NCBI RefSeq assembly: GCF_019278525.1
Contig: NZ_CP058986.1
Span: 3,425,001-3,489,000 of the forward strand
Length of the DNA: 64,000 nucleotides
Direction: 5' to 3'
Source of the DNA: Polaribacter sp. HaHaR_3_91
GTDB taxonomy: Bacteria > Bacteroidota > Bacteroidia > Flavobacteriales > Flavobacteriaceae
Each line of letters begins with the position of its first letter. Position 1 is the stretch's first letter. The notes under the pieces were generated by a model. The model was not told the origin of the DNA, searched no databases, and saw nothing but the letters and a program-made list of their open reading frames with translations. Positions 8,616 to 18,119 of this stretch are shown here, piece after piece. A program made the translations under genes and the position numbers.

Positions 8616-10199
8616 ATGAAAAACAGAACACAAATAAACAAAGCTTTTTTACTGCTTACATTTGCTTTATTTACTGTAAACGGAGCGCTACAAGCACAAA
8701 ATACTTGGACTATTGAGTCTCAAAAAGACTGGCAAGAAAATATAGCTACAAAAACAAATTTAGAAATCAGCAAAGGAAAAGTAATTCCTACTGAAAAGGA
8801 AGCCGTATTTCAAAGCGCCATGAAAAAGTTTGCAAAAAAAAGAGCTGCAAAATCTATTACATTTTCTCAATCACCAGAATGGTTAAATTGGGAACAAATT
8901 CCTACTGCAGCACCAGCAAATTTAGGCGATGCCCCTGTAGCATTACAGTTAGGAGATGGAAATTACTGGATGTTTGGTAAATATGATACTAGAAAGAATA
9001 ATAAACGACCGAATGATTTTAAAAGTAAGGATACCATCTTAAAAGGGTATGATGTTGTATTAAAAACAACACATCTTAAAAATCAATTTGATGCTCCATC
9101 AGGATTAAAAAAACCGTTAAAGGGATATCATGCTTGGCATAGTATCGATATGAAAAACTGGGTGCATTATGGACCTATATCCGATATGTCTTCTCGTTGG
9201 GTAACTTCTGCAGAATATATTGATGGAAAATTTTATTTTTATTACGATTTTCCAAACGATCAAGATCCGCATTTACTTATTGATGAAAACTTAACTGATG
9301 GTATTGTTGGTAAAAAAATGGGCATGGCTTTTAAGGATCCTTCAGATGGTTCTGATTGTGCAGTTATTAGAGATTTAGAAGGTAATTTTCATATTATAGC
9401 TGAAGATTGGTCGCCTATTGATGCTTCTACGCATGCTTGGGATTCGCCCTTAGCAACGCATGCTGTTAGTAAAGATGGTTTTAATGATTTTAAAATTTTA
9501 AACCCACCTGTAGATGAACGTACCAAACCAACAGGAAAATTTGCTGAATATGCACATCCTCATTGGTTTAAGGAAGACCCAGATAACTATCCTGGAAAAG
9601 CGTCACCAGTTGATATTCCGAGACAAAGAATCAAAAAAGGAGACGTCGTTTCTTTTGGTAAATACGAAATCCATGAGCCAGAACAAAATTCTTTTGGAGA
9701 TTGGGCTTCTATTTCTATCGGTGGTCAATATTATTTATTCGCAGATTATGATCCAGCAGGTAAGACAGGTGGTAAGCATATGAGTGTTGCTTGGTTTACT
9801 TCTGATAACATCAATAAAAAATTTGAGTTTTGTGGTAATATAGGTCAAGGACATCCAGATCCAGATATCATGTTTGCAGAAGGTAAATATTACTTGCTTA
9901 CCCAAACAAGAAATGATTATGTAAGTACTGGTCCTTGGGTGGAAACTGTAGAAGTAAGAATGGGTGTAGATACCACTAATGATGGATTGGTGAATGAGTG
10001 GAGTGATTGGCAAGTTGTGAAAGAACAGTATGATTATATCAAAGGTTTCTCTAAGCAAATTGAAAAAACTCCTGCGCAAATGAATTTTTCAGACTTACCT
10101 AAAGGATATGGTTTTCAATTTGAGGTTAAAATGACAGATACAACAGAAAATGAATCAAAACCAATTTTAGATAAGGTTGTTGTTTCATTTGAGGAATAA
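8616..10199 (+). CDS. GH117/GH43-like five-bladed beta-propeller glycosidase (putative)
   Basis: A 527-residue secreted protein with a signal peptide ending near ALQAQ. After about 70 residues it enters a beta-propeller-like region with blades containing NYWMFGKYD, YHAWHSIDMKNWVHYGP, GKFYFYYDF, GNFHIIAEDWSP, QYYLFADYDP and KYYLLTQTRND. The SxDMKNW pattern and DWSPID/YAHPHW stretches recall GH117 and GH43 propeller enzymes, which release terminal sugars with inversion, but the match is not exact and specificity is open. It lies between the two beta-helix/PDZ genes, 45 and 49 bp from them, so all three probably act on one oligosaccharide. It could be an exo-glycosidase for fucose, anhydrogalactose or another cap sugar. 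Confidence 0.58.
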   Translation: MKNRTQINKAFLLLTFALFTVNGALQAQNTWTIESQKDWQENIATKTNLEISKGKVIPTEKEAVFQSAMKKFAKKRAAKSITFSQSPEWLNWEQIPTAAPANLGDAPVALQLGDGNYWMFGKYDTRKNNKRPNDFKSKDTILKGYDVVLKTTHLKNQFDAPSGLKKPLKGYHAWHSIDMKNWVHYGPISDMSSRWVTSAEYIDGKFYFYYDFPNDQDPHLLIDENLTDGIVGKKMGMAFKDPSDGSDCAVIRDLEGNFHIIAEDWSPIDASTHAWDSPLATHAVSKDGFNDFKILNPPVDERTKPTGKFAEYAHPHWFKEDPDNYPGKASPVDIPRQRIKKGDVVSFGKYEIHEPEQNSFGDWASISIGGQYYLFADYDPAGKTGGKHMSVAWFTSDNINKKFEFCGNIGQGHPDPDIMFAEGKYYLLTQTRNDYVSTGPWVETVEVRMGVDTTNDGLVNEWSDWQVVKEQYDYIKGFSKQIEKTPAQMNFSDLPKGYGFQFEVKMTDTTENESKPILDKVVVSFEE

Positions 10200-10248
10200 G
10201 ATTTAAAAATCAACACTCGTATTTAAAACGAAAATTAAATTTTATAAG

Positions 10249-13071
10249 ATGATAATAAACAGAAATTTATTAACAATCCTTCTAGTTCTGTTAATGCTTA
10301 GCAATTCTTTTGCGAAAGATATTTATGTATCTCCCAAAGGAAATGATGCGAATTCAGGCACAATAAACAGTCCTTATTTAAGCTTTAAAAAAGCCTTACT
10401 GGAAGTAAAAAAATATGCGAGCAAAGAAACTGTAACCGTATGGTTTTCTGCAGGGGAATATTATATTGATGAAACGCTAACCTTGGGTAGCGAATATTCA
10501 GGAACAACAGAAAAACCAGTTGTATTTTCTGCAATTCCAGGAGAAAAGGTTGTTGTAAAAGGTTCTCGTCAATTAGCATCTTTAAAATGGAAAAAACACA
10601 AAGGAGGTATTTATAAAACTCAAGTTCCAAGTGGATTGTCTATGGATCAATTATTTGTTAATGATGTCCGTCAAGTAAGAGCACGTTTTCCTAATTATGA
10701 TTATGAGAATCCACTTCGTGACGGGAAAGGATACCTGCAAGTAACAGGAGGTACAGACAAACGATATGACAAATGGTTTTCCTACGATCCTGAAACTTTT
10801 TCGGATAAAACATGGAGCAATCCAGAAACAGGAATTGTGCATGGTTTCCAAAGTCATAACTGGGGAAATATGCAGTACAGACTTAAATCAATCAATAAAG
10901 AAGAAAGTAGAATATACCTTAACGAAGGTGGTTGGCAACTACAGAGAACACATGGTATTGGAGGAAAAAAAAGTCATGCGTCTTATTATTTTGTTGAAAA
11001 TATTTTTGAGGAACTAGATGTTCCTGGGGAATGGTTTTTAGACAACAAAACTAGTACGCTTTACTATTATCCGATGCAAGGCGTGAAATTAAGTGACGTT
11101 AAAATTGAAGTTCCTGTTATAAAAGATATGATTCAGTTGAAGGGCACTAAAGAATCACCTGTAAAAAACATTCAGTTTAAAGGATTCAAATTTACACAAA
11201 CCAATTATACGTTTATGGAGGCTTATGAGCCAGTTGCTCGTGGCGATTGGGCTATTCACAGAGGTGGTACCATTTTTATGGAAGGTACAGAAAACCTGTT
11301 AATTGAAGACTGTAATTTTGAGTATGTAGGAGGAAATGGTGTATTTATGAGTGCTTACAATCGTAACAATAAAGTAAGCGGTTGTCGATTTGTACATACT
11401 GGAGAAAGTGCCGTATGTTTTGTTGGTTCTCCCGAAGCAGTTCGTTTTTATCAAACTTGGGATGACAGATTAATGGATGGAAAGAATTGGAATCACATGC
11501 GTGAAAACATGGATTTAGAAGCAGGACCTAAAACACCTGATTATCCAAAAGAATGTACTGTTGAAAATAGTATCATGCACGATTTTGGTGATGTTGGTAA
11601 ACAAGTGGCAGGCGTTTATATTTCTATGAGTCATAAAATTACAGCGTCTCACAATACCATTTATAACTGTCCACGTGCAGGAATATGTATTAACGATGGT
11701 ACTTGGGGAGGACACCTTATTGAATTTAATGATATTTGGGAAACCGTTAGAGAAACAGGAGAACATGGACCTTTTAATTCTTGGGGACGAGAAAGACAAT
11801 GGAAAGGTGGTAGAGGAACGAATGAGCATTTTATAAAGGAATTAACAAGATTGGATGCTATTGATAACACTATTTTACGAAATAACAGAATAGCCAATTA
11901 TAGAAAATCTATTAGTGCAGGAAACTGGACGATTGATTTAGATGATGGCTCTAGTTATTACGAAATCTATAATAATCTAAACTTAGGTTCTACCATTAAA
12001 CTTAGAGATGGTATGGGCCGTAAGGTGTACAATAATATTACCGTAAGTGCAGTTCCTTCTGGATGGCATGTATGGCCAGAATATTCAGAAGACGAGATTT
12101 ATAAAAACATTTTTGTGATTGCAGGAACACTACCTGGAAAAAATGTACCTACTAAAAACTTTATTCGAGGCGTAGGATTGTCTAAAAAGGTTAAATGGAG
12201 TGAAAACTATGACAATAACACGTATTGGAACGTTAATTATCCTGATAATTTTGAGATGTCACCAAATCAGAACATGGAAGCTTGGAATAAGGAAGGTTAT
12301 GATCTAAATGCTGTTTCAGCAAATCCAAATTTTGTAGATCCGATTAATGGAAATTATCAAGTTAAAGAGAATTCTCCAGCATTAAAGGCAGGGTTTAAAA
12401 ACTTCCCAATGGATCAGTTCGGTCATACAATGACTCGTATATTACCTTTTGGAGGTGATTTTGAAAACGAAACTATTGTAAGCTTAAAGGCCGATATTAG
12501 AGCAGGAAAAAAATCTAATATTTATTATACTACGGATGGATCAGAACCAACAATGAGTTCAATAAAATATACAGATCCATTTAAAATTAATGAATCAACG
12601 TTGTTGAGCGCTAGAACCTTTGATTCTAATGGAATTCCTGTTGGTTTTACAAACGAAGTTGAATTTACAAAAGTTAAAAAAGTTACCTACCCTAGTTGGT
12701 TAGCTACTTTACTTACGGGTAAGTATGCAGAAGAAACTGTTGCTGAAGGAAAGACTACAAAAATTAAAAAAGCACTTCAAAAAGAAGTGAATGGCGCTTT
12801 GTTAATTAACATTGCAGATGATCCTGATTTAATAGATGCTACTGGTGGATATAATTTTGGTTGTTATATTGAGTCTTTGAATCCTAAAAAAGGAAAAATG
12901 TGGTTAGATGCCGGATTGAACAAAGATTGGGTGATTCAAAAATTAAACAAACATAAAATTTCAAATATTGCACATTTACAAAAGTTCCTAAAAGAGTATT
13001 CTGGACAAACCGTAAAGATTACAGCAGTAAGAGATTATGGTTCTAAAGTTTTTGAGGTAACCATTCCTTAA
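10249..13071 (+). CDS. Secreted right-handed beta-helix enzyme with CHB_HEX-like and PDZ-like C-terminal domains
   Basis: A 940-residue paralogue of the protein at 6015. The signal peptide ends near NSFAKD, followed by IYVSPKGNDANSGTINSP. The beta-helix core (about 300-640) shares the loops GEHGPFNSWGRERQW and IDLDDGSSYYEIYNN with its sister. Residues about 745-810 (YYTTDGSEPTMSS, LLSARTFDSNG) match the chitobiase/beta-hexosaminidase C-terminal domain pattern. The last 90 residues look like a second PDZ-like fold (GCYIESLNP, WVIQKLNKHKI, VKITAVRD). A GH141/GH120-like glycosidase is likely; the linkage is unknown. It ends the operon and is followed by a strong hairpin terminator. Confidence 0.7.
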   Translation: MIINRNLLTILLVLLMLSNSFAKDIYVSPKGNDANSGTINSPYLSFKKALLEVKKYASKETVTVWFSAGEYYIDETLTLGSEYSGTTEKPVVFSAIPGEKVVVKGSRQLASLKWKKHKGGIYKTQVPSGLSMDQLFVNDVRQVRARFPNYDYENPLRDGKGYLQVTGGTDKRYDKWFSYDPETFSDKTWSNPETGIVHGFQSHNWGNMQYRLKSINKEESRIYLNEGGWQLQRTHGIGGKKSHASYYFVENIFEELDVPGEWFLDNKTSTLYYYPMQGVKLSDVKIEVPVIKDMIQLKGTKESPVKNIQFKGFKFTQTNYTFMEAYEPVARGDWAIHRGGTIFMEGTENLLIEDCNFEYVGGNGVFMSAYNRNNKVSGCRFVHTGESAVCFVGSPEAVRFYQTWDDRLMDGKNWNHMRENMDLEAGPKTPDYPKECTVENSIMHDFGDVGKQVAGVYISMSHKITASHNTIYNCPRAGICINDGTWGGHLIEFNDIWETVRETGEHGPFNSWGRERQWKGGRGTNEHFIKELTRLDAIDNTILRNNRIANYRKSISAGNWTIDLDDGSSYYEIYNNLNLGSTIKLRDGMGRKVYNNITVSAVPSGWHVWPEYSEDEIYKNIFVIAGTLPGKNVPTKNFIRGVGLSKKVKWSENYDNNTYWNVNYPDNFEMSPNQNMEAWNKEGYDLNAVSANPNFVDPINGNYQVKENSPALKAGFKNFPMDQFGHTMTRILPFGGDFENETIVSLKADIRAGKKSNIYYTTDGSEPTMSSIKYTDPFKINESTLLSARTFDSNGIPVGFTNEVEFTKVKKVTYPSWLATLLTGKYAEETVAEGKTTKIKKALQKEVNGALLINIADDPDLIDATGGYNFGCYIESLNPKKGKMWLDAGLNKDWVIQKLNKHKISNIAHLQKFLKEYSGQTVKITAVRDYGSKVFEVTIP

Positions 13072-13106
13072 GTTTATTTGGAATAAATTCTATTTCATGA
13101 ATAAAA

Positions 13107-13144
13107 ATTAAACCTCAATTAGATACTTCTAATTGAGGTTTAAT
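13107..13144. terminator. Bidirectional intrinsic terminator
   Basis: A perfect 17-bp inverted repeat (ATTAAACCTCAATTAGA and its complement) around a 4-base loop, followed by TTTTTT. It lies between the convergent genes ending at 13071 (+) and 13198 (-) and can stop transcription from either side. Confidence 0.9.
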
Positions 13145-13197
13145 TTTTTCTAATAAACTTATTTATGTCAGAAGAAAGAAAACTCTTCCTGAAACGA

Positions 13198-15198
13198 TTA
13201 TCTTTTAAGGAATCTAATTACTTCTAAATTATTATTTACATATGCCTTGATTATGTAGAATCCAGAATTTAAGTTTGAAACATCAAAACTTTCTTTATTT
13301 CCTGAAAATTGTAATATTTTTTCACCTGTAATTGCATAGATAGTAAGAGAATTGAATTCTTTAGATAATTTAAAAACATCTTTTACTGGATTCGGAAATA
13401 CTTTAAGAGAAAAATCCTCAAGCACGTTAGTCACTGTAGAAAGAACTTCTTCTCCAACAAGAAATGCCCCTTCCGGACGTTCATAAACAGTTGCATCTGC
13501 ATTAATAGCAAATTGTTGATCCATAAATGTTAATATTTCTACTTCATCTTCTGAGGTAGTACCATCTGTAGATGTTGTATTTGAAAATGTAACGGATCCT
13601 CCTGCATCTGTAATTCTTTTCGCAAAACGATACGCTTGTTCATTATCAAACATTAAATCTGATCTTTCGCTAGACCAAGTGGCTCTTAGCGGTAAAAACA
13701 AATGTTTTAATGTTTGTTTTTCATTTTCATATATAGATATTGGAGATGATTCAATATCTGGTACTGTAAACTCCTCATAAGCCCAAGAATTAGGCGGAGC
13801 TCCTTGCCCTAACGGCGTAATATGTCCTGCTGTAAAATCTGACCATGGGTTTGTTGCTGTCATCTTTATAATAGTATAGTCTCTATTAGGATCATCACCA
13901 GTTCCATCAACACCTACCGTTTCATCAATTCCATCAGTATCTACCAATATTAAATCTCCGTTTTCATCAACAAAAGAATCCTTATCAATATTGGTTGTTA
14001 TGGTAGCATTAGGGGCGGCATTACGAATCATTTCTACAAATTCAGCTTTTTGTTCAGTAGTACTCGCAATATCAGCACCTCCAAGACTATTATTAATATT
14101 ATAACTTCCAAATGAATCAAACCAATATCCATCAACTCCTATTTCTGTAAAACGTTTTATATAACCTTCACAATAGTTCATCCATGCTGCATGACCATCA
14201 CCAGCAAAATATGTATCTACATAATTATTCCAAGCTACTGCTCCTGCTGCTGTCGCTCTATTTGCTGGACTTTGCGTATTTACATATAAAATAACTTTTT
14301 TACCTGAATTTTTAAAGATATCAATAACATCAATAATAATTTGCTCTTTGGCTAGACTAGGCACAAATTCTTCATCTACAATAGAATTTTCGGCTCCCAT
14401 AACCTCATCTACATTAGGATTTGTTCTTAAAGTCCATAATTGTGCATTTGCATTATTGGTAGCATTGGTTAGTACATGCCCCATTGTAGGATAACTGTCT
14501 GCAATTTCTTGCGCTCCTGCAATATAATCATAACTTCTATTATCAACATAGTCATCTAAATCTTCACCTGCTCTTACGTAAAAACGACCTCCCCAAGAAC
14601 CTTTAAGAACTTCTTCAAGGGGTACTTGTGGTATGGATCCGTGAATTTGATCTATATAATAATTTATTGTAGATGTTGATTCTTGTCCGTTTCCAAAACC
14701 AATATCTAATTGATTATACCCTCCGCTTCCTAAACCTTCTGTTGTGAAATCAGCTTTATCAAAAACAAAAGAGAAATCTTCCCATGCTTGACCTATTGTA
14801 AATGTTTTTGTTACCTGTTTAAAATCTCCAGTAGTGGTATTTCGTAAATAGATACGTAAACGATTTGGTTCAGACGATAAATCTGAAGTGGCAACATTTA
14901 TGTAAGCTTTTAAAGTTACTGTATATTTTGAAGCAGTTGTTAGCGGGGTAAACAACTCAAAATAGGTAAATCCTCTAGTAACATTTGCATCTCTAACAAA
15001 CTTAGAACTTTTTGTATTTGTATTTACTCCACTAACATCTGGATTTGTTTCAGCTGTAGTAAAAGTACCATCTACTGTTCTAGAAAATGTTATATTTTCC
15101 GTTTCTGTTTCATTTTCAAACCAAAGATGTTGCGCATGAGTTTTGTTTCCTAACAAAAGGAAAAATGGTGACAGTAATAAAATCTTTAGTTTTGACAT
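13198..15198 (-). CDS. T9SS-exported TIM-barrel glycoside hydrolase of unknown family (candidate endo-enzyme)
   Basis: A 666-residue protein with an N-terminal signal peptide (about 1-22). Residues about 25-190 form a carbohydrate-binding-like beta-sandwich (YTVTLKAYINV, LRIYLRNTTTGD, YYIDQIHG). A barrel-like catalytic region follows (about 200-560) with KKVILYVN and VDGYWFDSFGSYN; the Asp in WFD sits at a strand end, as nucleophiles do in GH29 and GH107 clan barrels. The last 75 residues (LKVFPNPVKD, LTIYAITGEKI, LNSGFYIIKAY, IRFLKR) are a type A T9SS sorting domain, the only one in this locus. It is therefore likely surface-attached or released and could start breakdown of the polymer. It is 19 bp downstream of a sulfatase. 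Endo-fucoidanase activity is inference. Confidence 0.65.
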   Translation of the reverse strand: MSKLKILLLSPFFLLLGNKTHAQHLWFENETETENITFSRTVDGTFTTAETNPDVSGVNTNTKSSKFVRDANVTRGFTYFELFTPLTTASKYTVTLKAYINVATSDLSSEPNRLRIYLRNTTTGDFKQVTKTFTIGQAWEDFSFVFDKADFTTEGLGSGGYNQLDIGFGNGQESTSTINYYIDQIHGSIPQVPLEEVLKGSWGGRFYVRAGEDLDDYVDNRSYDYIAGAQEIADSYPTMGHVLTNATNNANAQLWTLRTNPNVDEVMGAENSIVDEEFVPSLAKEQIIIDVIDIFKNSGKKVILYVNTQSPANRATAAGAVAWNNYVDTYFAGDGHAAWMNYCEGYIKRFTEIGVDGYWFDSFGSYNINNSLGGADIASTTEQKAEFVEMIRNAAPNATITTNIDKDSFVDENGDLILVDTDGIDETVGVDGTGDDPNRDYTIIKMTATNPWSDFTAGHITPLGQGAPPNSWAYEEFTVPDIESSPISIYENEKQTLKHLFLPLRATWSSERSDLMFDNEQAYRFAKRITDAGGSVTFSNTTSTDGTTSEDEVEILTFMDQQFAINADATVYERPEGAFLVGEEVLSTVTNVLEDFSLKVFPNPVKDVFKLSKEFNSLTIYAITGEKILQFSGNKESFDVSNLNSGFYIIKAYVNNNLEVIRFLKR

Positions 15199-15217
15199 TT
15201 AATTTTTTTAGATAAAA

Positions 15218-16771
15218 TTATTTTTTAGCCTTCTTCTTTTTATTTTTTGCTTTCTTACTCCTACTAACAGTTCTTTTTTTCCATAAAATTATATTATCAA
15301 TATCATTTTGAGAAAACTCCCCCGTTGTACTTCTTCCATTTTTAATATCATTTTCTAAAAGCTGTAATAGCTTTTCAGCAATTTCTGGACGCTCTAAATA
15401 TAAGTTAGTTGTTTCGGCTGCATCGTTTTCCATATCATATAACTGAGCAATAGGCATATTATCTAATGTAGTATCATCTTCTTGTGGTGAACTCCACCCC
15501 CCTGACCCTCTAGATAATAACAATTTCCATTTTCCTTGTCTATACCCAAAATGTCCAGAAATTGAATGATGGATTACACCATCTCTCGTGCTATTGATAG
15601 CTTCTCCATTTAGTGCTGGTAAAAAACTTACACTATCTTCTCCACTTTTGCTCGGCATAGCAACATCTGTTATCTCCGAAAATGTAGCAAACATATCTGT
15701 TAAACAGATTAAATCATTATTTACAGAACCGGCTTCTACTTGTCCAGGCCATCTTACAATAAAAGGCACACGATGTCCACCATCCCATAAATCAGATTTT
15801 GAACCACGATATCCCGCACTTACTATATGTCCTTTTTTAGCAAGTCCTTTTATATTTGCTGCTTTAGAAGTACCATTATCACTACTAAAAATTACCAATG
15901 TATTTTCAGACAATCCATTATCTTTTAGTGCTTTTGTAATAGCGCCTACTGTTGCATCTGTTTGCATTACAAAATCTGCATAATTCCCAAGTCCACTTTT
16001 ACCTTGCCATTCTATTGAAGGTACAATTGGCGTGTGTGGCGAACCTAAAGGTACATATAGAAAAAATGGTTTTCCATCTTTATTTTTTGCTTGATTATTA
16101 ATGTATTCTACAGATTTTGCTGTTAAACGAGGCAGCATATTAATTTCATCTTCATGAAGAATTACTTTGTTGTTTTCTAGAACTGCTTTCATACTACCTG
16201 CATGATGAAAACCATGATAATAATCAAATCCTCTATTAATAGGTCCATCTGGTATTGTAGCACCCACAGGTGGTAAGTTTCTTCCTTTTTTTCTTATTAT
16301 TTCTTTCGAAATAGAATCTACATATTGAAAGTTTAAATGCCATTTACCTATGATTGCAGTGTTATAACCTTGATTACCAAGAAAATTTGCAACCGTTGGA
16401 CGATCTTCTTTAATTAAATCTGGAGCAAAACCAGATACCACTCCACTCTGCAATTTTGTACGCCAGCTATAACGCCCTGTCATAATTCCATAACGTGTAG
16501 GTGTACAAACAGAAGACCCTGAGTGAGCATCCGTAAAAACCATCCCTTCTTGGGTTAGTTTATCAACATGAGGTGTTTTAATTTTACTTGTTTCTGGAGC
16601 TAAACTTTGTATTTCTCCATAACCTAAATCATCACATAATATAAATACGATGTTTGGTTTATTTGATTTGTTTTGTGCAATTGCTGATTTATTTTGTGCA
16701 CATGAGGACAAAACAGATACCAACGTTACTAAAAAAACTAATTTTACATTAAAAAAACTAAATTTATTCAT
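15218..16771 (-). CDS. Family S1 sulfatase lipoprotein with polybasic C-terminal tail
   Basis: A 517-residue sulfatase. The lipobox LSSC puts the lipidated Cys at 24, followed by a short repeat, AQNKSAIAQNKS. CDDLGYGE supplies metal ligands, SSVCTPTRYGIMTGRY holds Cys89 for formylglycine, and FSSDNGTSKAA is the second metal site. It belongs to the CTP(S/T)RY subfamily. The last 18 residues are almost all Lys or Arg (TVSRSKKAKNKKKKAKK), which is unusual for a secreted enzyme and could help it hold polyanionic substrate. It is first in a two-gene operon with the T9SS enzyme. A possible -7 element (TAAATTTG, minus strand, 16902-16909) lies upstream, though without a good -33. Confidence 0.92.
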   Translation of the reverse strand: MNKFSFFNVKLVFLVTLVSVLSSCAQNKSAIAQNKSNKPNIVFILCDDLGYGEIQSLAPETSKIKTPHVDKLTQEGMVFTDAHSGSSVCTPTRYGIMTGRYSWRTKLQSGVVSGFAPDLIKEDRPTVANFLGNQGYNTAIIGKWHLNFQYVDSISKEIIRKKGRNLPPVGATIPDGPINRGFDYYHGFHHAGSMKAVLENNKVILHEDEINMLPRLTAKSVEYINNQAKNKDGKPFFLYVPLGSPHTPIVPSIEWQGKSGLGNYADFVMQTDATVGAITKALKDNGLSENTLVIFSSDNGTSKAANIKGLAKKGHIVSAGYRGSKSDLWDGGHRVPFIVRWPGQVEAGSVNNDLICLTDMFATFSEITDVAMPSKSGEDSVSFLPALNGEAINSTRDGVIHHSISGHFGYRQGKWKLLLSRGSGGWSSPQEDDTTLDNMPIAQLYDMENDAAETTNLYLERPEIAEKLLQLLENDIKNGRSTTGEFSQNDIDNIILWKKRTVSRSKKAKNKKKKAKK

Positions 16772-16964
16772 GATTATTTTACTTTATGTTATACTTTTTA
16801 AATAGTTATACTTATGAACAGACTAAACTACTAACGTTAATAGTATTTTAAGAATGCATACACAATCGTGTCATTTATCATAATGTTTACAAGTCTATAA
16901 ACAAATTTAAAGCTAAACTAAAAACAATAGTTTCTCTAATCAATCGTTTATTTGCTTTAATTAA

Positions 16965-18104
16965 TTATAAATGAGAAACAAAATAATCAATAGTACTTTG
17001 TTCAATATTTCCTCTATTAGGATTAATATCCGCACCAACTTTTCGCCAATTATGTCCTGCATTTTTCACAATTAATGTGGTTACAGGTGCTCCAAACTCA
17101 TTCGCTTTTTCTGCCATATAATAAGCGTGTTTTACTGGAATGGTAGTGTCTTTGTCTCCTTGAATCATTAATAACGGAGCACTGTTTTTATGTAAATAAT
17201 TAATCGGACTCATTTCCTTATAGAGCAATAATTTGTCTTTCGGTTTGGTATCTGGTTTTGTTATTCTTGCACCAAATCTATCTTTAAAATTTGGGCTATC
17301 ATCATGATTGAATAAACTAATATCTTCAAAATCGCAAGGCCCATACCAAGAAACTCCTGCAACCATTTTATAAGTATATTTTTCTAATGATTTTGCTCCT
17401 TTTAAACTTTCAGGAGCACTTAGTAATAACATTTGTGCTATTTGACCACCTGCAGAATCTCCAAATGAGAAAAAACGATTGGCATCAATTCCTAGTTCTT
17501 TGTTATGTTTAGACAAATAACGCATAGCATCTTTACTATCTATTACACAATCTCTCATGGTAGTATTTCCGCCATTTTTCCAAAGTCTATAACTTACAGA
17601 AACCACACAAAATCCTTTTTCTAAAAGTGCTGTATGTACGGTTTTAAAAGAAGCATTCGCTGCTCCGTGTCTGCTGCCTGCTGCCCATCCACCTCCATGT
17701 GTGTATATCACTACAGGTAATTTCTCTCCTTCTTTTAACGTTTTAGGATAATAAATATCTAAATATAAATCCTCTTCTTTGGTAACTTTGTACAGAACAT
17801 TTAACTTTCTTTTTCCCTCTGTCTTCAAATACGGAACTTGCTTTTTAGTCGAAAATTCTTCAAAGCTAATTAGGGCATCTTCGTTACTGTCTAATAATTT
17901 ATTTAAATGTTTCCAGATGCGTTTGTTATCCTCCTCCGTAAATTTACCGTCTTTGTTTTCATCTAACCTTTCCCAAGTTTTGTTAATGTAAACTTCGCGA
18001 TACGCTCCGTTAGATTGATCTTCTGTTTGCGCAATTCCTTTTAAAAAAGGAAATGTGATACATAGAATTACTAATGAAAAATTAAATTTTCTAGATTGTG
18101 TCAT
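16965..18104 (-). CDS. Secreted alpha/beta-hydrolase esterase with N-terminal EF-hand pair
   Basis: A 379-residue protein with a signal peptide ending near KGIAQ. Two EF-hand loops follow: DENKDGKFTEED (48-59) and DSNEDALISFEE (72-83), which should bind calcium. The rest is a CE10/BD-FAE-like alpha/beta hydrolase: oxyanion-hole HGGGW (136-140), nucleophile elbow GDSAGG with Ser217, acid Asp319 in GDKDTTIP and His351 in NAGHNW. It probably removes acetyl or other acyl groups from the polysaccharide. It is the last gene of the long minus-strand operon starting at 31389, 15 bp after a sulfatase. The combination with EF hands is seen in some marine PUL esterases; the substrate is inferred from context. 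Confidence 0.85.
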   Translation of the reverse strand: MTQSRKFNFSLVILCITFPFLKGIAQTEDQSNGAYREVYINKTWERLDENKDGKFTEEDNKRIWKHLNKLLDSNEDALISFEEFSTKKQVPYLKTEGKRKLNVLYKVTKEEDLYLDIYYPKTLKEGEKLPVVIYTHGGGWAAGSRHGAANASFKTVHTALLEKGFCVVSVSYRLWKNGGNTTMRDCVIDSKDAMRYLSKHNKELGIDANRFFSFGDSAGGQIAQMLLLSAPESLKGAKSLEKYTYKMVAGVSWYGPCDFEDISLFNHDDSPNFKDRFGARITKPDTKPKDKLLLYKEMSPINYLHKNSAPLLMIQGDKDTTIPVKHAYYMAEKANEFGAPVTTLIVKNAGHNWRKVGADINPNRGNIEQSTIDYFVSHL

Positions 18105-18119
18105 AACTCTGCTGTCTTC

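Noticed and set aside
15588..15983. 131-codon open frame antisense to the sulfatase at 15218
   Set aside because: It lies wholly inside a well-supported sulfatase gene and has no recognisable protein features.
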